A DNA stretch of 64,000 nucleotides from Betaproteobacteria bacterium (GTDB lineage Bacteria > Pseudomonadota > Gammaproteobacteria > Burkholderiales > Casimicrobiaceae). The stretch covers positions 124,001 to 188,000 of the forward strand of contig JADJWJ010000001.1 of assembly GCA_016716425.1 (NCBI GenBank), read 5' to 3'. Position 1 is the first letter of the stretch; the number at the start of each line of letters is the position of its first letter. Of the stretch, positions 7,126-15,354 are shown piece after piece. A program made the position numbers and the translations under genes. The notes under the pieces are model-generated. The model was not told where the DNA came from and did no database searches. It worked only from the letters and a program-made list of their open reading frames with translations.

Positions 7126-8913
7126 ATGACCGGCCGCACCGACGACTTCGCCGACCACCCCGACCTGCAGCGGGTCGGCGCGCGCGAGCGCCGGCAGGCG
7201 CTGGCGCTGCTGTGGCGCGCCGCGCGGCCGGACCGCCGGCAGGTCGTGCGCGCCACCGTGTGGCTCGCGGTCGCCGGGCTGCTGGAGGCGGCGGGGCCGA
7301 TCTTCGGCAAGCGCCTCATCGACGACTACCTGCTGCCGCGCACGTTCGACGCGACGGCCGTGGCGCTGCTGATCGGCGGCTACCTCGTCACCGGCTGGCT
7401 CGCGACTGCGATCCGCTACTTCGAGCTCGTGCGGCTGGCCGGGCTCGCGGCGCGCTCGGTGCGGCGGCTGCGCGACGCCGTGTACCGGCACGTGCTGCGG
7501 CTGCCGATGAGCTATTTCGACCGCGCGATCACCGGCCAACTGGTCAGCCGCATCACCAACGACACCGAGGCGGTGCGCGAGCTGTACACCAAGGTGCTGT
7601 TCGAGCTGCTGGTCGGCCTGACCGTGCTCTTCGGCGTCGTCGTCGCGATGCTGTGGCTCGACTGGCGGCTGATGCTGATCGTGCTGCTGCTGGTGCCCGC
7701 CACGATCGCGATCGTCGTCGGCTACCAGCGGCTGTCGGCGGCCGCCGTGACCCGCTCGCGCGAGCTGCGCAGCGACATCAACGCGCAGATGGCCGAGGGC
7801 ATCGCCGGCATGAGCGTGCTGCAGGCGGCCGGCGCGGTCGCGCGCTTCTCGCGCCGCTTCGCGCGGACCAACGACGCGCAGTACGCGGCGCGGATGGGCG
7901 AGGTGCGCGCCAACGCGTGGCTGCTGCGCCCGGCGCTGGACTTCGTCAACATCCTGCTGATCGTCGTGATCGTCGCGGCGGTGGGCACGCAGCGGATCGA
8001 GGGCGTCGAGGTCGGCCTGCTGTACGCGTTCATCACGTACGTGGCGCGCGTGGTCGAGCCGCTGATCCAGATCACGATGCAGTTCTCGCTGCTGCAGCAG
8101 TCGGTGATCGCCGCCGCGCGTGTGGACGCGCTGCTGCAGGAGGGGCAGGCCCCGGCGGCCACGCACGCGCGCCGGATCGGCGCGGGCCGCGTCGAGCTGG
8201 CCGCCGTGACGTTCGGCTACGACCCGGCCGCGCCGGTGCTGCACGACGTCGCGCTGACGATTCCCGCCGGCAGCTTCGTCGGCATCGTCGGCCACACCGG
8301 CAGCGGCAAGTCGACGCTGCTCGCGCTGCTGCTGCGCTTCTACGCGCCGCAGGCCGGCCGCATCGAGATCGACGGCATCCCGCTCGCGCAGATCGGCGAC
8401 GCGCACTTCCGCGCCGACGTCGGCCTCGTGCCGCAGGAGCCGTTCCTGCTCGCCGCCGACGCGCGCGCGAACATCGACATGGGCCGCGGCCTGCCCGACG
8501 ACGCGATCGTCGCCGCGGCCCGCGCCGCGCGCGCGCACGGGTTCATCGAGCGCCTGGAGCGAGGCTACGCGACGCCGCTGTCCGAAGGCGGGGCGCGGCT
8601 GTCGTCGGGCGAGAAGCAGCTCGTCGCGGTGGCACGGGCGCTGGCGGGGCGGCCGCGCATCCTGTTCCTCGACGAGGCGACGTCGCGGATCGACAGCGAG
8701 ACCGAGCAGCGCGTGGCCGAGGCGCTGGCTGAATTGCGCGGGCACACGACGGTCATCGCGATCGCGCACCGGCTGTCCACGATCCGCGCCGCCGACCAGA
8801 TCGTCGTGCTCAACCACGGCCGCATCGCCGAGTGCGGCACGCACGACGTGCTGCTGGCGATTCCCGGCGGGATCTACCAGCGGCTGTGGCAGCTGCAGCA
8901 GATCGGCGACTGA
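7126..8913 (+). CDS. mdlB: ABC exporter half-transporter MdlB-like
   Basis: A 595-aa partner of the upstream half-transporter. It has an ABC exporter membrane domain (about 20-325) and an ATPase domain with Walker A GHTGSGKS (about 387), the variant signature LSSGEKQL (about 491), and Walker B LFLDEATSRID, which keeps the catalytic Glu. The altered signature in this subunit and the altered Walker B in MdlA are the expected halves of a heterodimer. The ATG is 2 bp after the mdlA stop, so the two are translationally linked. The last 191 bp (8723-8913) are repeated exactly at 10287-10477, downstream of the next gene. Confidence 0.9.
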   Translation: MTGRTDDFADHPDLQRVGARERRQALALLWRAARPDRRQVVRATVWLAVAGLLEAAGPIFGKRLIDDYLLPRTFDATAVALLIGGYLVTGWLATAIRYFELVRLAGLAARSVRRLRDAVYRHVLRLPMSYFDRAITGQLVSRITNDTEAVRELYTKVLFELLVGLTVLFGVVVAMLWLDWRLMLIVLLLVPATIAIVVGYQRLSAAAVTRSRELRSDINAQMAEGIAGMSVLQAAGAVARFSRRFARTNDAQYAARMGEVRANAWLLRPALDFVNILLIVVIVAAVGTQRIEGVEVGLLYAFITYVARVVEPLIQITMQFSLLQQSVIAAARVDALLQEGQAPAATHARRIGAGRVELAAVTFGYDPAAPVLHDVALTIPAGSFVGIVGHTGSGKSTLLALLLRFYAPQAGRIEIDGIPLAQIGDAHFRADVGLVPQEPFLLAADARANIDMGRGLPDDAIVAAARAARAHGFIERLERGYATPLSEGGARLSSGEKQLVAVARALAGRPRILFLDEATSRIDSETEQRVAEALAELRGHTTVIAIAHRLSTIRAADQIVVLNHGRIAECGTHDVLLAIPGGIYQRLWQLQQIGD

Positions 8914-8929
8914 CGCCGGCCGGCGCGGG

Positions 8930-10112
8930 TCACCGGCCCGGCACCCGGCAGCACATCACGTCGCAGCGCGCGCTCTCGGTCACGCCCGTGTAGTTGGAGA
9001 ACCTGCAGTAGGTATGGGTCGCCGCGCCGACGTCCACGCCGTAGGAAAATGCCACCGCAAAGGCGACGATCGGCGTGAAGCCGGCCGGGCACTCCGGCGC
9101 GTGGATCGAGGTGGTCGCGCCGGCCGGGAGCCCGAGGGTGCGCCCGGCGACGTGATCGCAGCTCAACGGCGTGGCCCGGTTCTGCACGAAGTAGCCGACG
9201 ACGTCGACGACCACGTCGACGGCGCTGCCCGAGTTGTTGTAGACGGCGAAGTCGCGTTTGACCGGCCCGCTGTCCGGGTACGCGTCGATGTAGCGGTTGA
9301 GCGGGATCACCGTCGTGTTCGACAGCACGTCGCCGGCGTTCCAGCCGAGGATGCCGCCGACCGTAAGCGTCGTGCCGCCGTTCCACGCGCGCAGGTAGCC
9401 GGTCGCCGTCGTGTTGACGACGGCGACGGTCGCGACGACGCTCGCGGGGAGCGTGGATGTGAACACGGTGCCGAGGCAGTTGCCCGATCCGGAGACGCCG
9501 GTGCCGCCCTGCTCGCTGGCGTAGTCGAAGCCGTCGTACAGCGAGAACGCCCAGATCTGGCGCGCGGCGAAGCCGCCGATCATGCCGGGCCAGTCGGCGT
9601 CGATGCCGAGTCGCGTATCCGCGACGCGGCACGGGCCGGCGGTGGCGACGAAGACGAGGTCGCCGTCGGTGCCGAGCTTCTGCAGCATGGTGCTCGCCGC
9701 CTGCTTGCTGCCCTTGACCGCGGCCAGCTGCGCGTTGCGCGCGGCGTCGGCCTGCTGCTGCGCGGCCTCCGCCACCGTCCGCTGCATCGTCCGCACGACG
9801 GCGCGCAGGTCCTCGTCGCCGGCGGCGCGTTGCGCGACGGCGAGCACCTTTGCGCGCGCCTCCGGCGGCATCGCCAGGAACTGCAGCTGCAGCTGTTCGC
9901 GGGCGACCGGCGCCGTGGCCGCCGTGAGTTTCCTGCGCGGCCGTCTGTACACGGACGAATGCGTCGATCGTGCCGTCGAGGTCGGTGACCAGCGCCGCCC
10001 GTCCGGCCGTCGCGGGCGCGGTCATCCCCGCCGCAGCGGCCCCCGGCATCCCGCACGGCAACATCGCCGCGAACGCCCCCGCGGCCAGCCACATCCGTGT
10101 GCTCGTGACCAT
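8930..10112 (-). CDS. Secreted protein with a PCRVADTR...VDVVGYF domain, frameshifted
   Basis: Minus-strand gene with ATG at 10110-10112 behind GAGGAG. It encodes a signal peptide (about 1-28), a charged helical region, and a domain starting GPCRVADTR and containing GGTTLTVGG and VDVVGYF, ending CCRVPGR. The DTR...VGYF layout resembles exported domains common in actinobacteria; no enzymatic function is known to me. The signal peptide and the body are in different frames: one extra base near 9932 (minus-strand CAGGAAACTC where CAGAAACTC would align) breaks the frame after about 58 codons. Removing it aligns the protein with the paralog at 10536-11693 throughout. Cysteines are numerous, suggesting disulfides outside the cytoplasm. 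Confidence 0.7.
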
Positions 10113-10267
10113 GATCGTCTCCTCGACTTCGGCGCCTCGATGCGGCGGCGCAAGCGGCCACCGTACGCCTGCCGGCGCCGGATGGAAAGGTGCCGGCGCG
10201 CCGTTCGTCCGCGCGGCGGACGGCTGCGCGGCGGGGCGCCATCAAGGTGTGGGGGGGCCGCGAAGGA

Positions 10268-10285
10268 ACGAGCCAGGCTCGGTTT
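10268..10285. repeat. Short palindrome at the edge of the mdlB duplication
   Basis: CGAGCC-A-GGCTCG followed by GTTT ends 1 bp before the duplicated mdlB segment. The same 17-base string (as reverse complement) forms half of the 21-bp palindrome at 34252-34272. It may mark the recombination junction. Confidence 0.5.
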
Positions 10286-10286
10286 C

Positions 10287-10477
10287 CGCTGGCTGAATTG
10301 CGCGGGCACACGACGGTCATCGCGATCGCGCACCGGCTGTCCACGATCCGCGCCGCCGACCAGATCGTCGTGCTCAACCACGGCCGCATCGCCGAGTGCG
10401 GCACGCACGACGTGCTGCTGGCGATTCCCGGCGGGATCTACCAGCGGCTGTGGCAGCTGCAGCAGATCGGCGACTGA
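10287..10477 (+). pseudogene. Exact 191-bp second copy of the mdlB 3' end
   Basis: Bases 10287-10477 are identical to 8723-8913, encoding the last 63 residues of MdlB with the same stop codon. Base 10286 differs from 8722, and the sequences diverge right after the TGA. There is no Walker A or signature motif, so this fragment cannot work as an ATPase. It separates the two secreted paralogs, giving mdlB - paralog A - mdlB 3' copy - paralog B. Confidence 0.95.
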
Positions 10478-10492
10478 GGGATCGACGAAGAA

Positions 10493-10520
10493 ACGCCCGG
10501 CCGCGCGCGCGGCCGGGCGT
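10493..10520 (-). terminator. Perfect 28-bp hairpin, terminator of the minus-strand secreted gene
   Basis: Arms of 14 bp (ACGCCCGGCCGCGC and its complement) form a perfect palindrome 15 bp beyond the stop of the 10536-11693 gene. Read on the minus strand it is followed by TTCTTCGTC, a weak U-rich tail. It could also block readthrough from the plus strand. Confidence 0.6.
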
Positions 10521-10535
10521 GGTCGCAGCGTCGGC

Positions 10536-11693
10536 TCAGCGACCCGGCACGCGGCAGCAGGACACCCCGCAATAGCCGAATAGCACGCCGCCGGTCAGGT
10601 TACCGATGCGGCACCCGTTGCGGTGCAACGTGCTCGTGTACAGACCGGGTCCGAGGCTCGTCAGGGCAACGACGTTGGTATAGCCGGCCGGGCACGCCGG
10701 CACCGCCACGAACAGCGAGTTGTTGGCCGGAATGTTGTGCCCTGAGTCGAACACGTCCGTGCAGTCGAGCGCGGTCGCCCGGTTCATGATGAAGTAGCCG
10801 ACGACGTCGACCACGAAGTCGACGGGACCGCCGGAATTGTTGTAGAGCCCGAAGTCCCGCTTTCCGCCGCTGCCCGGATATGCCGGGATCGATCGGTCCA
10901 TCGGAATGACCGTGGTGTTGGAGATGAGGTCGCCCGCGTTCCAGCCGAGCACGCCGCCGACCGTCAGTGTCGTGCCGCCGTTCCACGCGCGCATCGAACC
11001 CTGCGTCAGCGTGTTGACGACGGCGATCGTCGCCACGACCGACACCGGATACGGGCCCGGGTAGACGGTTTCGGTGCAGTTGCCGGATCCGGCGATACCG
11101 GTGCCGCCTTGGCTCGTGTTGAAGTCGTAGCCGCCGAGATTTGAGAATCCCCACAACTGGCGCGCGGCCGTGGCGCCCAACTGCCCGGCGGGCGCGAACC
11201 GCGAGTCTGCCACCCGGCAGGGGCCGGTGGTGGGCACGAACACGTAGTCGCCGTCGGCCCCGAGCTTGGGTTGCGGACCGACGTACGCACCCGGAACGTT
11301 GGGCTGCGAGGCCTTCGCCGCCTCGACTTCGGCAAGCGCATTCCGCGCCTCGTCGACGACGGCGTCCTGCAGCGACTTCTGTGCCGCCAGCACCGCCTCT
11401 TCATTGGCGAGATTGCGGCTGGCCGCCAGCAGGCGGCGCTGCTCCACCGCCGACAGCGACCGGAACTGGATCTGCATCTGCTCCCGGGCGACCAGCGCCT
11501 GCGCCGTCGTGAGTTGGTTCTGCGCGACACGCTGTGCCACCACCGCATCGATGACGCGGTCGTAATCGGTGGCGAAGCTGATCGCCGTCGCGCCGGGCTT
11601 GTCGAGGGTGGCCGCCATGGCCGGCACCGGCGCGAGCGGCAGCAGGACGGCCAGCGTCCCTGCGGACAGCAGGCTGCGCGTTATCCTGTTCAT
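10536..11693 (-). CDS. Secreted protein with a PCRVADSR...VDVVGYF domain (intact paralog)
   Basis: A 385-aa exported protein, ATG at 11691-11693 after a strong AGGAAGGAG site. Residues 1-27 are a signal peptide ending PAMA; about 30-150 are helical and charged (coiled-coil-like, rich in Ala, Gln, Glu); about 165-385 hold the domain beginning GPCRVADSR, with GNCTETVY, RAWNGGTTLTVGG, VDFVVDVVGYF and the C-terminal CCRVPGR shared with the paralog at 8930-10112. Cysteines sit in conserved places. Not part of an obvious operon; a hairpin terminator follows. The function is not known; surface or periplasmic location is inferred from the signal peptide. Confidence 0.75.
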   Translation of the reverse strand: MNRITRSLLSAGTLAVLLPLAPVPAMAATLDKPGATAISFATDYDRVIDAVVAQRVAQNQLTTAQALVAREQMQIQFRSLSAVEQRRLLAASRNLANEEAVLAAQKSLQDAVVDEARNALAEVEAAKASQPNVPGAYVGPQPKLGADGDYVFVPTTGPCRVADSRFAPAGQLGATAARQLWGFSNLGGYDFNTSQGGTGIAGSGNCTETVYPGPYPVSVVATIAVVNTLTQGSMRAWNGGTTLTVGGVLGWNAGDLISNTTVIPMDRSIPAYPGSGGKRDFGLYNNSGGPVDFVVDVVGYFIMNRATALDCTDVFDSGHNIPANNSLFVAVPACPAGYTNVVALTSLGPGLYTSTLHRNGCRIGNLTGGVLFGYCGVSCCRVPGR

Positions 11694-11843
11694 TTGGGCT
11701 CCTTCCTGATGAGTTCCGAGCGTGGACCGGCGTGACGTGCGCCGGTCACCCAACACTACGCCCAATGACGAAGGAATGAAAGGTGCGGAAATGCCGATCG
11801 CTGGCGAATATTCTCGCTCGCGCCGGCACTCCGGCACCTCCGG

Positions 11844-12992
11844 TCAGGCCGGCCCGCCGTCGCCCAGTTCGATGTCGACCATCATCTCGTTGGCGAGCGC
11901 CTCCAGCGCGCGGCGCACGTCGTCGTTGCCGACGTTCTTCGGCACGAGCAGCGTGGCCTTCACCTTGAACAGGTGCTCGGCGCTCATGGCACCACTGACG
12001 ATCTCGGTGTGCAGCTCCTCGATGGAAACGCCGCGCTGCGCGAGCGCGCCGGAGAGGTCGCGCACGATGCCCGGCCGGTCGTGGCCGACCAGTTCGAGGC
12101 GTACGAGGCGGCGGCCCGCCGGCGCGGGCGCGCCTTCGCTCCTGACGATGACGACCGAAAGGTCGGGGGATGCGAGCCCGCGCAGCGCCTCGGCGAGCGC
12201 GTCGGCCTGGTCCGGGGCCACTTCGAAGTGGACGATGCCGGCGAACTGGCCGGCCAGCCCCGCCATTCGGCTGCCCGACCAGTTGGCGCCGAAGCCCTGC
12301 GCCTTCGCGGAGAGCAGGCTCACGATGCCCGGCCGGTCGGGGCCCACGACGGTGACGACGAGCGACGTGATCATCGGCTGCTTCTCCTCGGTGAGTGAGA
12401 CGGTGCGCCTGATCATCGGCGCGCGCGTCGCGTAGCGCTCGTCCTGCCTGTAGGCGGGCACGTTGCCGTGCTCGCGCGCGTGACGGACGACCTGCGCGAG
12501 CAGCTTGAGTCCCATCGGCGCCAACGCGCGCTCCCACAGCTCGCGCGCCGTCTCGCCCTTGCCGACGAAGCACCAGTCCTGCGCCGCCACGGCGCCCGCG
12601 TCCCAGCCGTCGGCCAGGTGATAGACCGAGCCGCCGGCGATCGGGTCGCCCTCGAGGATCGTCCACTCGACGGCGGCGATGCCGCGGTGCCGCGGCAGGA
12701 GCGACGGGTGGTAGCCGATGCCGCCCAGCCGCGACCGTGCGAGCGCCTCGTTCGACACCCGCGCGTGCGTGTGCGCGGCGACGATGAGGCCGGTGCCCTC
12801 GGGAATCGCCTCGCCCGGCACGATCTTCGGGTTCGCGAGCACGTGCACCGGCACGCCGGCCTTTGCCGCCGCGACGGCCAGCCGGTCGTCGGCGGCCGGT
12901 GCGACCACCTGCGCGATGTCGGTGCCGTCGTTGCGCAGGGCGTCGAACACCGTGGCCCCGAAGTAGCGGGACCCCACGAGCGTGCACTTCAT
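11844..12992 (-). CDS. FDH-like formyltransferase domain joined to two GcvR-type ACT domains
   Basis: One 382-aa frame. Residues 1-205 are a formyltransferase-fold domain with GYHPSLLPRHRG; His95 and Asp131 (in DGWDAGA) match the catalytic pair of the hydrolase domain of 10-formyltetrahydrofolate dehydrogenase, and the usual Fmt Asn is absent. Residues 207-382 are two ACT domains of the GcvR type (VVGPDRPGIVSLL and LVGHDRPGIVRDL). PurU also pairs ACT with this fold but in the opposite order. Inside the frame, ATG at 12372-12374 has GAGGAG 9 nt upstream, so the 176-aa ACT part could also be made alone, which is the normal GcvR size. Starts after GGGAGACGCA. A role in formyl-folate or glycine one-carbon control is inferred. 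Confidence 0.75.
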   Translation of the reverse strand: MKCTLVGSRYFGATVFDALRNDGTDIAQVVAPAADDRLAVAAAKAGVPVHVLANPKIVPGEAIPEGTGLIVAAHTHARVSNEALARSRLGGIGYHPSLLPRHRGIAAVEWTILEGDPIAGGSVYHLADGWDAGAVAAQDWCFVGKGETARELWERALAPMGLKLLAQVVRHAREHGNVPAYRQDERYATRAPMIRRTVSLTEEKQPMITSLVVTVVGPDRPGIVSLLSAKAQGFGANWSGSRMAGLAGQFAGIVHFEVAPDQADALAEALRGLASPDLSVVIVRSEGAPAPAGRRLVRLELVGHDRPGIVRDLSGALAQRGVSIEELHTEIVSGAMSAEHLFKVKATLLVPKNVGNDDVRRALEALANEMMVDIELGDGGPA

Positions 12993-13049
12993 TGCGTCTC
13001 CCTGGTCTTGTCCGCGGCAAGCGGCGGCCGCGCGTCGTTGTCGCGAAGC

Positions 13050-13133
13050 GGGAGTCGGACGCGAATTTCCGGAGGGTGGCGCCGTGCGCCTTCGCGTCGT
13101 ACCGGCGAGCCGGGAAACCCGCGTCCGACTCCC
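13050..13133. repeat. Inverted-repeat element, GTCGGAC family, copy 1
   Basis: Perfect 14-bp arms GGGAGTCGGACGCG (13050-13063) and CGCGTCCGACTCCC (13120-13133) enclose 56 bp. A second member lies at 56646-56728 with arms GGGGTCGGAC/GTCCGACCCC, the same spacing class and a shared GGGAA before the right arm. It lies between the divergent formyltransferase and rhomboid genes. Confidence 0.7.
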
Positions 13134-13272
13134 ATTTCCCGTGCCCATTATAGGGCGATCGCCCGCGACCCGGCCGAACGCGCCGCGCGCCGGCGCCATT
13201 GAAATCGGCGGGCGCGGACCGACAATGCGTGTAGCGCGCGCCGGAACCCGGACGCCCGCGGCGCCCCCGGCC

Positions 13273-13965
13273 ATGCAGATCCACGTTCCCGACCCCGAGT
13301 TCACCGCGTCGGCCGCCAACCGCGCGCACTTCCGTTCGGCGCTCGTGGTCGCCGCGGCGTTCGTAGCGGTACTGGTCGTGATCCACGCGGCGGGCGCCGC
13401 GCTCGGCCTTCACCTGCAGCGCTTCGGCGTGCAGCCGCAGGCGTGGGCGGGCCTGCCCGGCATCCTGCTGGCGCCGTTGCTGCACGCGGATGTCGCGCAC
13501 CTGGCGTCGAACGCGCTGCCGCTGCTGGTCGCGGGCACCGCGATGCTGCACCTGTACCCGGACGCCGCGCGCATCGTGCTGCCGGCGGTCTACATCGGCC
13601 CCGGCATCGCGGTGTGGCTGCTCGGCCGTCCCGCGCTCCACCTGGGCGCGAGCGGGCTCGTCTACGGCCTCGTCGGCTACATCTTCGTCGCCGGCGTGAT
13701 CCGCCGCGACCGGCGCGCGATCGCGGCGGCGCTGCTCGTCAGCTTCCTCTACGGCGCGCTGGTGTGGGGCGTGTTCCCGCTCAAGGTCGGCGTGTCGTGG
13801 GAGACGCATCTGGCCGGCGCCGCGATCGGCGTGGTGCTCGCGTTCGCGTTCGCCGGACGCGACATCCCGCCGCGCAAGCGCTACTCGTGGGAGGACGCGG
13901 CGGACGGCGCCGAGGGGCCGGAGGAAACAGTGCCGGACGCCGACGAGCGGCCGACGGTCCACTGA
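13273..13965 (+). CDS. Rhomboid family intramembrane serine protease
   Basis: A 230-aa integral membrane protein with six predicted helices. The catalytic dyad is visible: Ser127 in LGASG and His169 in WETHLAGA; His71/His76 and Asn80 in the second helix match the oxyanion positions of GlpG-type enzymes. Cleaves transmembrane segments within the inner membrane; substrates unknown. The C-terminus from about residue 195 is acidic and cytoplasmic. An ATG at 13225 would add 16 residues but neither has a clear ribosome site; the downstream one matches the usual length better. Divergent from the formyltransferase-ACT gene, followed by tandem hairpins. Confidence 0.88.
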   Translation: MQIHVPDPEFTASAANRAHFRSALVVAAAFVAVLVVIHAAGAALGLHLQRFGVQPQAWAGLPGILLAPLLHADVAHLASNALPLLVAGTAMLHLYPDAARIVLPAVYIGPGIAVWLLGRPALHLGASGLVYGLVGYIFVAGVIRRDRRAIAAALLVSFLYGALVWGVFPLKVGVSWETHLAGAAIGVVLAFAFAGRDIPPRKRYSWEDAADGAEGPEETVPDADERPTVH

Positions 13966-13987
13966 CGGCCGAATCCTGCAAAAAAGA

Positions 13988-14028
13988 CCCCCGCATCGAC
14001 GCGGGGGCAGTCCCGCGATCCTCGCGGG
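13988..14028. terminator. Two adjacent GC hairpins after the rhomboid gene
   Basis: CCCCCGC-ATCGAC-GCGGGGG (13988-14007) and CCCGCGA-TCC-TCGCGGG (14012-14028). The first is preceded by six A residues, so it is a good intrinsic terminator only when read on the minus strand; on the plus strand it may still end the rhomboid transcript. Between 14030 and 14158 nothing else is seen. Confidence 0.5.
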
Positions 14029-14158
14029 AGGGGAGACAAGACTACTGCAGCGCCGAGGCTACGCGGGCGGGCTCGCCGCGGCAATTCGGGAAGCGCGTAC
14101 GCGAAGGGCAGCGCGGTGGCGCCGCCCGGTCGTTCCGGCCTCGTGCCGCCCGCCTCGG

Positions 14159-14187
14159 TTGTCCCGTCGGTGGCCAGTCATTACAAT
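14159..14187 (+). promoter_or_regulatory. Sigma-70 promoter of the Mrp/Mnh operon
   Basis: TTGTCC (14159-14164), a 17-bp spacer, and TACAAT (14182-14187) lie 70 bp before the TTG start of the first antiporter gene. This is the best -35/-10 pair in this part of the window. Confidence 0.65.
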
Positions 14188-14256
14188 CGGGCGCCAAACA
14201 CGTCGGCCGTCCCGGACCGGCGCCCCGCCGCGCGACGGCATCCCCCGGAGGCCCGC

Positions 14257-14733
14257 TTGCTCAGAACCGCCAGTTCCGTCCTCACGCTGTACCTCTTCTG
14301 GCTGGCGCTGTCGGGGATCTACACGCCGTTCCTGCTGGCGGCGGGACTCGGATGCTCGATCGCCGTCGTCTGGCTCGCCCGCCGGATGGCCGTGGTCGAC
14401 CACGAGGGCCACCCGATCCACCTGGGTCCCGCGGCCGCGCGCTACTGGCCGTGGCTGGCCAGGGAGATCGCGAAGTCGGCCTGGGACGTCACGAAGGTCG
14501 TGCTGTCCCCCCGGCTGCCGATCCAGCCCACGCTCGTGCGCTTCGCTCCGACCCAGAAGACGGAAGTCGGCCTCGCCACGCACGCCAACTCGATCACGCT
14601 GACGCCGGGCACCATCTCGATCGAGGTGTCGCGCCGCGAGTTCCTCGTCCACGCGCTCACCGCGGCGGGCGCGGAGGGCGTGACCAGCGGCGACATGGAC
14701 GGCCGCGTCACCCGGTTCGAGGCTCGCGGATGA
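14257..14733 (+). CDS. mnhE: Cation/H+ antiporter subunit MnhE/MrpE
   Basis: First gene of the antiporter operon, 158 aa. TTG start with GGAGG six bases upstream; no ATG or GTG fits better. Two N-terminal membrane helices, then the soluble MNHE domain containing a PTLVRF motif, ITLTPGT and the VHAL end typical of the family. Member of the Mrp multi-subunit complex in the inner membrane that exchanges Na+ or K+ for protons. The stop overlaps the next start (ATGA), so translation is coupled. Confidence 0.9.
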   Translation: MLRTASSVLTLYLFWLALSGIYTPFLLAAGLGCSIAVVWLARRMAVVDHEGHPIHLGPAAARYWPWLAREIAKSAWDVTKVVLSPRLPIQPTLVRFAPTQKTEVGLATHANSITLTPGTISIEVSRREFLVHALTAAGAEGVTSGDMDGRVTRFEARG

Positions 14734-15020
14734 TGTTCGCCGCGGCCGCGCTGGCGCTGCTCGCCACCCTGGCGCTGGCGCTGGTCCGCGCCGTCAAGGG
14801 GCCGACGGTGTTCGACCGCGCGCAGGCGGCCAACACGATCGGCACGGTGGCGGCACTGCTGCTCGCGGTCATCGGCTTCCTCACCGGCCGGCCGGACTTC
14901 CTCGACCTCGCGATCACGTACGGCCTGCTCAACCTGATCGGCACCGTGGCGGTGCTCAAGTACTTCCGCTACGGCGACCTCGGCGATCCGGGCGACGCCG
15001 AGGGGGAGACCGGCCGGTGA
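14730..15020 (+). CDS. mnhF: Cation/H+ antiporter subunit MnhF/MrpF
   Basis: A 96-aa protein with three membrane helices; the RAVKGPTVFDRAQAANTIG stretch in the first loop is diagnostic of MrpF. Small subunit of the Mrp complex, needed for activity in other systems. ATG overlaps the mnhE stop as ATGA, and its own stop overlaps the mnhG start as GTGA. Confidence 0.9.
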   Translation: MMFAAAALALLATLALALVRAVKGPTVFDRAQAANTIGTVAALLLAVIGFLTGRPDFLDLAITYGLLNLIGTVAVLKYFRYGDLGDPGDAEGETGR

Positions 15021-15346
15021 TCGCCGCGGCCGAGGCGCTCACCGCGGTCCTGCTGGTCGCCGGCGGATTCTTCTGCATCGTCGGCGGCATCGGGCTCGTG
15101 CGCATGCCCGACTTCTACACGCGGATGCACGCGGCCAGCGTCACCGAGACCCTCGGCGCCGGGTTGCTGCTGCTGGCGATGATGGTGCACGCCGGGCTTT
15201 CGCTCGTGACGGCGAAACTCGTCATCCTTGGCCTCCTCATCTTCTTCACCAGCCCCGCTGCGACGCACGCGCTCGCCAAGGCGGGCATGACGCGCGGCAT
15301 CGAGCCGCTCATCGGTCCGCGGGAGCGCGCGCCATCGAAGCGCTGA
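15017..15346 (+). CDS. mnhG: Cation/H+ antiporter subunit MnhG/MrpG
   Basis: A 109-aa protein with three membrane helices and the family motif GLVRMPDFYTRMHAAS followed by TLGAGLLL. GTG start overlapping the upstream stop. MrpG is one of the small hydrophobic subunits at the ion-translocating end of the complex. Confidence 0.9.
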   Translation: MIAAAEALTAVLLVAGGFFCIVGGIGLVRMPDFYTRMHAASVTETLGAGLLLLAMMVHAGLSLVTAKLVILGLLIFFTSPAATHALAKAGMTRGIEPLIGPRERAPSKR

Positions 15347-15354
15347 TCGTCAAC

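Noticed and set aside
10190..10477. Separate 95-aa ABC-type gene
   Set aside because: Its last 63 codons are an exact copy of the mdlB tail, with no ATP-binding motifs and an unrelated start.
14030..14158. Possible riboswitch before the antiporter operon
   Set aside because: No known aptamer pattern; the promoter at 14159-14187 lies downstream of the hairpins, so they are not in the leader.
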